Source: Methylomonas sp. ZR1 (lineage in GTDB: Bacteria > Pseudomonadota > Gammaproteobacteria > Methylococcales > Methylomonadaceae). From it: 64,000 nt of DNA. Shown here piece by piece: positions 57,256 to 64,000 of this stretch. Positions within the stretch are counted from its first letter, which is position 1. Each line of letters begins with the position of its first letter. Location of the stretch: assembly GCF_013141865.1 (NCBI RefSeq), contig NZ_RCST01000001.1, positions 2,790,001 to 2,854,000 on the forward strand. Reading direction: 5' to 3'. The position numbers and the translations under genes are program-made. The notes under the pieces were generated by a model. It saw only the letters and a list, made by a program, of their open reading frames with translations. It was not told where the DNA came from and did not search any database.

Positions 57256-57701
57256 CAAAACCCATCCTGGTGTTCGGTTACGGCAACCCCAGCCGTGGCG
57301 ATGATGCTGTTGGTCCTTTGCTGTTGGATTATCTCGCCGAGCATCTGGACCTCAGCAATATCGAATTGCTCAGCGATTTTCAGTTACAAATCGAACATGC
57401 GCTGGATATACAAGACCGCGAATGGGTAGTGTTTGTCGATGCAGCCGTAGATTGCCCGGACAGCTTTACCTTTACCCCATTAACCCCAGCCCAAGACCAC
57501 AGTTACTCCAGCCATGCGCTGAGCCCGACCGCGCTGCTGTCGGTCTATGAAACCCTCGGCAAACAGCCGCTACCGCCCTGCTATTTATTAAGCATTCAAG
57601 CTGAAGCCTTCGAACTGGGCTGCGGGTTAAGCGAACGCTGCGCTGCCAACTTAGCGGAGGCCTGCCGGTTTATAGCGGCGTTTTTGAAACAAAGGCCGTA
57701 A
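57252..57701 (+). CDS. hoxW: HoxW-like hydrogenase maturation endopeptidase
   Basis: Nickel-dependent protease (HycI/HoxW family) that trims the HoxH C-terminus after metal insertion. The 149 residues start VFGYGNPSRGDDAVGP, with the metal-binding Glu/Asp and His candidates in VFVDAAVDC and SSHALSPTALL. Overlap with hoxH by 4 bp indicates translational coupling and closes the operon. Confidence 0.9.
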   Translation: MTKPILVFGYGNPSRGDDAVGPLLLDYLAEHLDLSNIELLSDFQLQIEHALDIQDREWVVFVDAAVDCPDSFTFTPLTPAQDHSYSSHALSPTALLSVYETLGKQPLPPCYLLSIQAEAFELGCGLSERCAANLAEACRFIAAFLKQRP

Positions 57702-57732
57702 GGCGTTTTCCAAATCCGGCGAAACGCCTTTC
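57700..57732 (+). terminator. Hairpin after the hox operon
   Basis: AAGGCGTTT (57700-57708) and AAACGCCTT (57722-57730), 9-bp stem with a 13-nt loop, overlapping the hoxW stop codon. The downstream T tract is weak (TTTC). Confidence 0.55.
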
Positions 57733-57758
57733 AGCCTTAAAGTTTGAAAGCTAAGCGG

Positions 57759-58925
57759 CTAGCGCGATGCCCGGAATTTTCGGCTTCCCAATAGCCCGAG
57801 TAGACCGCTGCCAAACAACCAGACCGCTGCAGGCAGCGGAACGGGGGCCGCTAAAGGCGTCATTTTGAAAGCACTACCACTTCCGGTAAACGTTAAACCG
57901 GTAACAAAACCCAGCGGATCGCTGGGATCGATCATGGCGGAAGTTTCGATGCCGGCTATGCGGAACTTGCCAACGCCGTTTTGAAAACCCAATTCGCCGA
58001 AATTAAACCAAACGCCCGCCAACAAGCGGATACCGCTGTCGACGTATTCACCGCTGGTCTCATCCCAAATCAGCAGTTGGAATTTACCGTCGCCGTATTG
58101 GTTGGGAATCATCACATCGCCGAATAAGGTGTCGGCATTTAACGCTTCATAGGTGTAAGCCACCGCCACATCCGGGTCGTAAAACCCGCCTGGTTTTGGA
58201 TTTCCGTTGCCATCCAAAACCGGCATGGGCGGTGTACTGAATGTAAATCCATCGTTGCTTGGTGTTGGTAAAACCGGTGCGGAAGGCAATGCAACCTGAG
58301 ACGTTGGCGTGCTGACATTAAAGGTATCGATCAGGCCGCTAATACGAAAATCCAATAAACCGTTGGTGACTTTGTTGATGGAATAACCAAATTTAAGTGG
58401 CTGCGACTGGAATATGCTGTTTAAGTCTTCGGTTTGAAACGAAGCAATATTGAAGCGAGATGGATCGAATAATGCTGTAATGGAAAACTCGGTTCCAGTA
58501 ACAGTTTGCTCGTCATTGCCAAGGTTAATCGCCTCGAAAGAGACTACGTCGTAATTTCCCGCATTTACATAGCCGTGATAACCGTTTACATCGATCTCAG
58601 TTTGGGTGATGTTTTGATTGTCTTGAAATGCAGCCCCAATACCTTTATTGCTAACAAAAGAAAACTTATTTTGAATTGCCGTGGACAGATAAGTATTGTT
58701 CCAAAAACCACTTTCCCATTCGGTATAAGGCGGAGTGGCCGGATTAAAATGGCTACCATCCGGTTGATCGGGATTGAACAAAAACTGGCCCGAGAACGAA
58801 TCGCCAATATTCGCCACATTGCCGTCGCTAAAAATAATATGGCCTTTATAGGAAATTTGCTGGGTGGCGTGAGCGTTAACCGAGGCAAGACACAACCAGA
58901 GTAAACCGAAGGTTTTTATTTTCAT
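57759..58925 (-). CDS. Exosortase-sorted (VPLPA-CTERM) secreted protein
   Basis: Exported protein of 388 residues, family not otherwise known. Signal peptide about 1-20 (ending NAHA), a beta-rich body with several Asn/Gly loops, and the C-terminal sorting signal VPLPAAVWLFGSGLLGLLG followed by SRKFRASR. The tail is nearly the same as those at 45028 and 60169. No hydrolase motif is visible, and no Pho box was found upstream, so it may be a structural or binding component of the extracellular matrix. Confidence 0.82.
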   Translation of the reverse strand: MKIKTFGLLWLCLASVNAHATQQISYKGHIIFSDGNVANIGDSFSGQFLFNPDQPDGSHFNPATPPYTEWESGFWNNTYLSTAIQNKFSFVSNKGIGAAFQDNQNITQTEIDVNGYHGYVNAGNYDVVSFEAINLGNDEQTVTGTEFSITALFDPSRFNIASFQTEDLNSIFQSQPLKFGYSINKVTNGLLDFRISGLIDTFNVSTPTSQVALPSAPVLPTPSNDGFTFSTPPMPVLDGNGNPKPGGFYDPDVAVAYTYEALNADTLFGDVMIPNQYGDGKFQLLIWDETSGEYVDSGIRLLAGVWFNFGELGFQNGVGKFRIAGIETSAMIDPSDPLGFVTGLTFTGSGSAFKMTPLAAPVPLPAAVWLFGSGLLGLLGSRKFRASR

Positions 58926-59036
58926 GATAATCTCCAGACTAACGTGGATTTATGAGTGTCAAAAAGCGGGTGGTTTGACCACTTTTCCACAGCCGTACTG
59001 ACTTGGCTTGAGTAAGTAAGAGGCCAAACCGTCCAA

Positions 59037-59945
59037 TTAAGCATTGAGAACCATCTCCATGATCTTTTCCGCCTGATTGTCCGGAAAACCCAACGCGATG
59101 ATGTATTGCCGAAACACGGCTTTTTTGTTTCTACCTACTTTACCTTCCACCGACATCACGGTCGCAATCCCGGTTAGTAAAATGTTTCTTTGCTGATCGT
59201 TGAGATTGCCAGCGACCGCCTTGATATAAGCAATCAATAGCTTTCTTGATAATTTCCCTGCAGGCATATCCTCGGGGTTAAGCTTAGCGAGGTCGTTAAC
59301 AGCAATCCCCAGCCGCTGCATAGTAGCGAGTATGGCATGTAATTTATTAGCATCAAAATTCCGATCTATACGCGCAACATCGACTAACACCTCGCGCAAT
59401 AACAGCACAAAACTACCATGCAAGACTTTATCAACTTTAGCGACGACACGTCGTTGCAGCTTGCCGGACAAAAAAGCTTCCAGGGTAACAACAACTACCA
59501 ACCCAGCCAAGATAGCCAGACCCCAAAGCCACTGGCCGCCAACAGTGTCATCCCACGGCACCTGCAGCGGCGGCATGGGGTTTGGCAGCACCCCAGACTT
59601 TTGCAATGATTGAATGGTAGTTTCGTCCAAGGCCCAGTATTGGCTTGAATTTTTGGCATAGACGGCATAACCGACCACCTCTGTATTAGTCGGAACAAGC
59701 AAACAGTGATCCCGTAACTGAATACCAAATAGATACCCATCGGAAGCCCATTCGGCCGGCATACCCGTTTTTTTAACCTGTTGATCCGAGACTTTTAATT
59801 CACCCAAATCGTAAAAATGATCCTCAATACCAAAGCAAACGTGAACTCTTCTGGCTTCAGCCGGCGAACTAATCAATAACAACAAAAGAACACAGACCTT
59901 CAGCAGAATTGGTGTGTTTGAGGAGTTTCTGATCAATTTATCCAT
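59037..59945 (-). CDS. Membrane protein with TerB-like C-terminal domain
   Basis: 302 residues with signal peptide (to about 32), a periplasmic region with two Cys (VHVCFGIEDHF and RDHCLLVPTN), one transmembrane helix at about 140-160 (GLAILAGLVVVVTLEAFL), and a cytoplasmic helical domain. The last 100 residues (ILLTGIATVMSVEGKVGRNKKAV and LGFPDNQAEKIME) resemble the TerB/DUF533 fold, which is an inference from the pattern. No partner is evident. It stands 90 bp from the convergent or co-oriented exosortase protein gene. Confidence 0.65.
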   Translation of the reverse strand: MDKLIRNSSNTPILLKVCVLLLLLISSPAEARRVHVCFGIEDHFYDLGELKVSDQQVKKTGMPAEWASDGYLFGIQLRDHCLLVPTNTEVVGYAVYAKNSSQYWALDETTIQSLQKSGVLPNPMPPLQVPWDDTVGGQWLWGLAILAGLVVVVTLEAFLSGKLQRRVVAKVDKVLHGSFVLLLREVLVDVARIDRNFDANKLHAILATMQRLGIAVNDLAKLNPEDMPAGKLSRKLLIAYIKAVAGNLNDQQRNILLTGIATVMSVEGKVGRNKKAVFRQYIIALGFPDNQAEKIMEMVLNA

Positions 59946-60168
59946 GCTAAATTTCGAGTCTAATTACAAGACTGAGCCCCAAATATATACAGACAAAACA
60001 TTAAGACCATATCGCCGAGGCATCCGCGCCAGCAGTCAATCCACCACCGCATGTGCTTCGATACACTAGGCCCCAGCAAAACAGCTGATGTTCTGCGAAA
60101 AACCTCAATCCGCAGTTGCTGTTGCAGATAATGCGGCAACTGACAGACATCCCCTGCCGACCACTTAA

Positions 60169-61956
60169 CTAGGCTTTTTTGCGTTTGCCAAACGCCAGAC
60201 CCAATAAAGAGCTACCAAACAACCAGGCCGCGCCGGGAACCGGTACGGGTTGTACGGAGCTTGGCGTGATTCTGAACTGGCTGACGATTTGTGGCGTGCG
60301 GTTGACGATGCCGCTCAAATCGTTGGCAATATCGCCGACGTTGTAGGCGGGAATGCCATAGGTGGTGACCAGCAGTTGTTGAGTGACCTGATCGATTTCA
60401 AACTCGGTCCAGCCAAAGGTGTGCGTGGCGACGTAATCGCCTTGCAGCAATTCGGCCTGGATTTTGCCGTCGGCGCTAGCCAGATTGGCATCCAAGCCCA
60501 GCGGGTCGTAACCCAGCGGCGTCAAAGCGCCATTGGTTACCGACTTGATGAAACTGTCCTTGGCGGCAATGCTGGGCAATGTGTCGTAGAAGGCTTTTTG
60601 TTGCGGCGTCAATAAACCTACCGCGGCCGCCAATTGCGCGACTGTTGGGCCAAACGGCGCGTCATAGGCTACGGAACCGGTGGTGATTTCGAAGGCGTTG
60701 GTGGCTTTTTGCTCACCGAAGGGTGTGAGTTGATAAGTCAGGTTATTCACCAAAGTACCGTGAATATCGGCCGACAGGAACACCACGTTATCGATTTTGT
60801 TGTCGTCGATAAACTTCAGGATTTCGGTACGTTCGGCGGCATAGCCTTCAAAGCGGTCACCAGCGCCAACCACCCCCAGGTTTTGCATTGGCTCAGGGAC
60901 AGCGATAAATTTCCAGGTGACGTCATTTTGCTCCGCTGACAGCAGATCGGCTTTCAGGTCGGCGATTTGCTGCTTGCCCAGCATGGTCCGGCTCGGGTCG
61001 AACGAGTTGGCCAAAAAGCCGCCAACCGAAGCTTGGCTTAAAGGATTCGCATCGGCTAGTTCTTTGTCGCGAAACGAGCGCGCATCCAACACCATCAAGG
61101 CCGCATCGCTGCCGAAAGTTTGGTTGCGGTACAACTTGACTTCGCCGGCCGTGCGAATGTCGCCGGTGGCACCGTAAGTCTCGTTGCGAAGCGGATTGTA
61201 TTCCTGAAAAGCCTGGATACCGTTATTGTACAAGGTACTGTCATTGATCAAGGTGCCGGCCGGATCGGCATTGAAACGCGCGTCGGTCGAGACGTCGGCG
61301 CCGCCGGCGAAGTCGTTAGTCACTTCGTGGTCGTCTATCGTCGCGAATACGGCGGTGGATTGGCGCAGATCGGCCAAGCCGTTCATGCCACCCTTGGCGC
61401 TATACACTTCAGCATGTTTGTTGCGGTAGTCGGCCAGGGATTGCGCTTGTTGCTGACCGCCGTTGACGTTGGAGGCCACATCGCCGTAAATGGTATCGCC
61501 CATCGCCACAAAAAAATCCAGGTTTCGCTGGCTGGCGTTTTTCACGGCCGGATACGGCAGTAATTCACCGCGCCAATCGCCGGATACACCAAAGCGCAGA
61601 CCAGTGGTGTTACCCAATGCCGCGGCGGTTTTAAATTGGCCGCGTGCTATCGCACCAACGCTATCGATAGCACGATAGTAATAGGTAGTATCCGCGGACA
61701 AGCCCGAGACATCCCATTTGACCGGCGCCAGCGGGTCATTCACGGTCTTAAAGCTGGATCCGACATTCTGCGTAAAAGCGCTATCGGTCGCGTACTGGAA
61801 ATATAAATCACCGGCGGTATTGGACCTTCCCCACAGTACGGCGGAAGTTTGGCTGACGTCGCCCGCGGCCACGCCGTTGGGCAATGCCGCTTGCGCTTTA
61901 CCGCCCAGAGCGACCAGCGTCGCGACGGCGGTTAATCGAACTACTTTGAATTTCAT
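60169..61956 (-). CDS. phoD: PhoD-like alkaline phosphatase, exosortase-sorted
   Basis: Extracellular phosphodiesterase/phosphatase. ATG 61956 (TTGGAGACCC upstream) gives 595 residues; a longer frame reaches 62136. Signal peptide ends GKAQA. The N-terminal Ig-like domain of PhoD (LPNGVAAGDVSQTSAVLW, SADTTYYYRAI) is followed by the metallophosphatase core with metal motifs VSGDWRGE, FFVAMGDTIYGD, IDDHEVTNDF and FLSADIHGTLV. C-terminal sorting signal VPVPGAAWLFGSSLLGLA plus KRKKA replaces the Tat-exported form typical of B. subtilis. A Pho-like box is upstream (62025-62042). Confidence 0.92.
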   Translation of the reverse strand: MKFKVVRLTAVATLVALGGKAQAALPNGVAAGDVSQTSAVLWGRSNTAGDLYFQYATDSAFTQNVGSSFKTVNDPLAPVKWDVSGLSADTTYYYRAIDSVGAIARGQFKTAAALGNTTGLRFGVSGDWRGELLPYPAVKNASQRNLDFFVAMGDTIYGDVASNVNGGQQQAQSLADYRNKHAEVYSAKGGMNGLADLRQSTAVFATIDDHEVTNDFAGGADVSTDARFNADPAGTLINDSTLYNNGIQAFQEYNPLRNETYGATGDIRTAGEVKLYRNQTFGSDAALMVLDARSFRDKELADANPLSQASVGGFLANSFDPSRTMLGKQQIADLKADLLSAEQNDVTWKFIAVPEPMQNLGVVGAGDRFEGYAAERTEILKFIDDNKIDNVVFLSADIHGTLVNNLTYQLTPFGEQKATNAFEITTGSVAYDAPFGPTVAQLAAAVGLLTPQQKAFYDTLPSIAAKDSFIKSVTNGALTPLGYDPLGLDANLASADGKIQAELLQGDYVATHTFGWTEFEIDQVTQQLLVTTYGIPAYNVGDIANDLSGIVNRTPQIVSQFRITPSSVQPVPVPGAAWLFGSSLLGLAFGKRKKA

Positions 61957-62024
61957 GAGGGTCTCCAAGGCTTTAAGACAAAAAACGTGAACGAGTCGGC
62001 AACGCCGGAGTCTAAAACCGCTCG

Positions 62025-62042
62025 GTGACAATTTGATGAATG
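62025..62042 (-). promoter_or_regulatory. Pho-like box upstream of phoD
   Basis: Coding strand CATTCAT-N4-TTGTCAC, an 11-bp-period pair with six of seven matches in the second unit. It lies 69 bp before the ATG at 61956. Weaker than the other three boxes. Confidence 0.45.
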
Positions 62043-62306
62043 GTGTGACGGCTCGATAACCCGGAGTGTTATCGATAACGGTAAACGAACTCGTGAAGGA
62101 CGAATCAACGGTAAATCTGCCCGAACCGCTTACCAAAACAATCGTGGATTTTCAGAGACCCCCATAAACCATTCGGGTTTCAACTATACTTACGAGACAA
62201 CGCCGAGAACGCAATACCGGGCGTGAGGCCCGCCCGTTTGCCCTCCGGAACAGCGGAAAGCGGGGCGCTTGCAATTGCCAAGAATCAAACTCTAGAGGGT
62301 GCAACC

Positions 62307-62957
62307 ATGCTGGTGGACGAAGGCGAAAAAATCAAGGTTCTAGTCAGAGAGTTCTTTAAAAAAGGCCATAAATCCAGTAACAAGCTTTACGACGTGGACC
62401 TTGCCGGGCATGCCGTTCTAGTGAGTATGAGCGCTAAAGGCAAGACCCGATATCAGCAAGCGTGCGAGTCTGGCAAACACAGGCTCAACGGCAGCACATC
62501 GCACTTGGACTTGGCCGAGAAATTGGTCAAGATGACTATTGCGGATCGATCAGGCAACTGCGAAGAGATGGCAGTCTTGAGCGCTTACTACGCTAAGAAA
62601 ATCTACAATATCAAGCGCGACTTACTCTATATCTGCTACGTTCACGACAAAGGCGACCACGCCTTTTGCCTGGTTTCCCAGGAAGCAATCCCCGATTCGG
62701 CGCAAGACTATGCATCGATGGCCGATTTCACCAACCGCAAGATCGCCCAATCCTGGCTAGTCATCGACCCCTGGCTGAATACTGTTTGCTACGCATCCGA
62801 CTACCTGACCAAAAGCGGCGAGAAACTTGAGAAATGGGCCTCGGAAGGCAAGCGCGTGGCTTGGATGAACGGCTCTCAAGGCCCCGGTTGGTACGTGCCA
62901 AACGGCGAATACAAGACCGAGTTCGGCAAAGCACCGGTGTTTTTGGACCCTTTCTAG
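62307..62957 (+). CDS. Papain/transglutaminase-like protein, possible effector-type
   Basis: ATG 62307 is favoured by AGAGGGTG upstream; the frame from 62223 adds 28 non-conserved residues. The 216-residue product has no signal peptide. A Cys-His-Asp arrangement is visible: RSGNCEEMAVLSAYYA (Cys), KGDHAFCLVS (His) and WLVIDPWLNTV (Asp). This order and spacing fit papain-like or transglutaminase-like cysteine enzymes, and several bacterial effectors share the GNC-E-MA ... DHAF ... IDPW pattern. The name is an inference. It stands alone and converges with eutC. Confidence 0.65.
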   Translation: MLVDEGEKIKVLVREFFKKGHKSSNKLYDVDLAGHAVLVSMSAKGKTRYQQACESGKHRLNGSTSHLDLAEKLVKMTIADRSGNCEEMAVLSAYYAKKIYNIKRDLLYICYVHDKGDHAFCLVSQEAIPDSAQDYASMADFTNRKIAQSWLVIDPWLNTVCYASDYLTKSGEKLEKWASEGKRVAWMNGSQGPGWYVPNGEYKTEFGKAPVFLDPF

Positions 62958-63304
62958 CCGCCCGCTCCAACTGCAATAGCGGCCAATTGCATTGCGACGA
63001 AAGCGCAGGTTCAGCGAGCTATGACAGCCCAATCGGCCAATCATCTCTCCAGCCATCATTGATCAAGTCTAGTCAAGTCGCCGGCTTGCGCCGAAATCAA
63101 CACGTTATTGAGCGGCATCACCGGTCCTAAATCGGTTTAATTCGGCGGCATGCGACATGAAAGCGGCCATGAAATCTTCCGCCGATTCGAACAGAAAATG
63201 GCACATCGTGTCGACTGTCAGGATGCGGGAGCAGCTGCCGAGCCACTTTTGCCTTGGCGTAATCAACTGGTTCAGAGTTTGTTTAACAACTCCGCGCTGC
63301 CAAT
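62958..63304. other. Intergenic region, 347 bp
   Basis: Between convergent genes. No open frame with support, hairpin terminator or repeat was seen. Frames on the minus strand here are shadows or run into eutC. Confidence 0.4.
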
Positions 63305-64000
63305 CTAGGTAAGCCACTGCGCCGGCATATCGTCTTTCAACGCTACCCCCGAAAAACCCAGTTGCAGCGCCTGCTTGCTCAAATAAACCAGTTTGGCAGC
63401 CGCGGCGCTGTAGCTCAGGCCGGCGGGCGGGCGAATGTTGGAGATGCAGTTGCGCTCGGCGTCGGTGTTGCCGACTTGCGGGGCGTAGGTGAGGTAAATC
63501 CCCAGGCTGTCTGCGGCGCTTAGACCGGGCCGCTCGCCGACGATGATGACAGCCAGGCGCGCGTTCAATAATCCACCGATTTCGTCGGCCAAGGCCACCC
63601 GGCCATTGGGCACCAAACACACCGGCCCCAACCGCAGCTTGGCGGCCCGGTAAGCAGCAACGATGGCGCCGAGCAAGGGCAAGCCGTGCTCATCCAGTGC
63701 AGCGGATGACAAGCCATTGCTGACAATCAAAGCTACGTCGACTGCGGATTGTTTGCGCGCCATCAGTTGTTCCCGGCTGTCCGGTGCCAGGCAACGCCCC
63801 CAATCGGGACGTTGCAAGTACTGCGCGCGGCTGACGACCGGCGTTGCGAGTACCAGCGGCTCCAAATCCAAGCTTTCCAAGCCTTCGGCAAATGCCATCA
63901 CATCCCAAACTTGATGCACCGCATCCCGAGCAGCCGCGTGGGCCAATTGAAATTCCAATAGCGCCGCAGTCGGCAGGCTGCAACCGGCGCGGCCTTGGGC
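63305..64000 (-). CDS. eutC: EutC, ethanolamine ammonia-lyase small subunit (5' end outside)
   Basis: Light chain of the B12-dependent enzyme that splits ethanolamine into ammonia and acetaldehyde. The frame is open to the right edge (AQGRAGCSLPTAALLEFQLA at 63950-64000), and about 232 residues are present. Hallmarks are EFQLAHAAARDAVHQVWD, RKQSAVDVALIVSNGLSS, GARLAVIIVGERPGLSA-like LLNARLAVIIVGERPGL, LGIYLTYAPQVGNTDAERNC and SNIRPPAGLSY. eutB, not seen, would be expected beyond the window. Stop at 63305. Confidence 0.9.
   Translation of the reverse strand, partial: AQGRAGCSLPTAALLEFQLAHAAARDAVHQVWDVMAFAEGLESLDLEPLVLATPVVSRAQYLQRPDWGRCLAPDSREQLMARKQSAVDVALIVSNGLSSAALDEHGLPLLGAIVAAYRAAKLRLGPVCLVPNGRVALADEIGGLLNARLAVIIVGERPGLSAADSLGIYLTYAPQVGNTDAERNCISNIRPPAGLSYSAAAAKLVYLSKQALQLGFSGVALKDDMPAQWLT

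Noticed and set aside
63105..63620. Second minus-strand frame overlapping eutC
   Set aside because: Different frame from the well-conserved eutC reading; Arg-rich shadow.

Overview
The window looks like chromosomal DNA of a gammaproteobacterium, most likely a Methylococcales methanotroph such as Methylomonas. This rests on the gammaproteobacterial gene orders carA-carB-greA and yhbY/rlmE-ftsH, on balanced-GC codon use, and on several secreted proteins ending in a VPxPxA-type exosortase sorting signal. No methane or methanol oxidation gene is present here, so the genus is an inference.

Layout. 1-7.8 kb: housekeeping block (ftsH partial at the left edge, rlmE, yhbY, greA, carB, carA). 8.0-11.8 kb: an envelope-stress unit resembling Cpx, in which a CpxP/Spy-like protein diverges from a CpxR/CpxA-like pair followed by two small exported proteins; a perfect CpxR box lies between the divergent genes. 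11.8-21.6 kb: autotransporter, cytochrome c4, YidE-type transporter, AlkB-like dioxygenase, sulfatase-fold membrane transferase, a membrane protein with threefold internal repeat, two small lipoproteins, mobA. 21.6-28.1 kb: CheB-CheR-PAS hybrid and a PAS protein, an unknown exported protein, an NlpE-like lipoprotein-family gene, a small membrane protein. 28.5-32.4 kb: a B-family (ba3-like) cytochrome oxidase operon with its own dihaem cytochrome and a membrane-anchored monohaem cytochrome. 32.4-34.7 kb: HDOD protein and sigma-54 activator. 35.1-39.26 kb: a nest of three decayed insertion sequences (IS256, IS66, IS630 families) abutting a 42-bp tandem-repeat remnant.

39.5-46.8 kb, continued by a PhoD gene at 60.2-62.0 kb: a phosphate-scavenging region with a 5'-nucleotidase, PhoA, a choice-of-anchor-I-like protein and PhoD. 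Each of these transcription units has a plausible Pho box upstream (7-bp units at 11-bp period), and four proteins of the region (one small PEP-CTERM protein, the beta-propeller-like protein, PhoD and an unknown protein at 57.8 kb) carry the same exosortase signal. Phosphate starvation and extracellular anchoring therefore appear to be coupled.

46.8-51.8 kb: an arsenic resistance operon arsR-arsC-arsD-arsA-arsI-acr3. Its arsR has a promoter and a 14-bp-arm palindromic operator overlapping the start codon, and the predicted transcript is leaderless. 52.6-57.7 kb: an NAD-reducing [NiFe]-hydrogenase operon hoxF-U-Y-H-W in which hoxF carries a fused HoxE-like domain with only half of its usual cysteine ligands. 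The right edge holds a transglutaminase/papain-like protein and the 3' part of eutC. No CRISPR array, tRNA or rRNA was seen.
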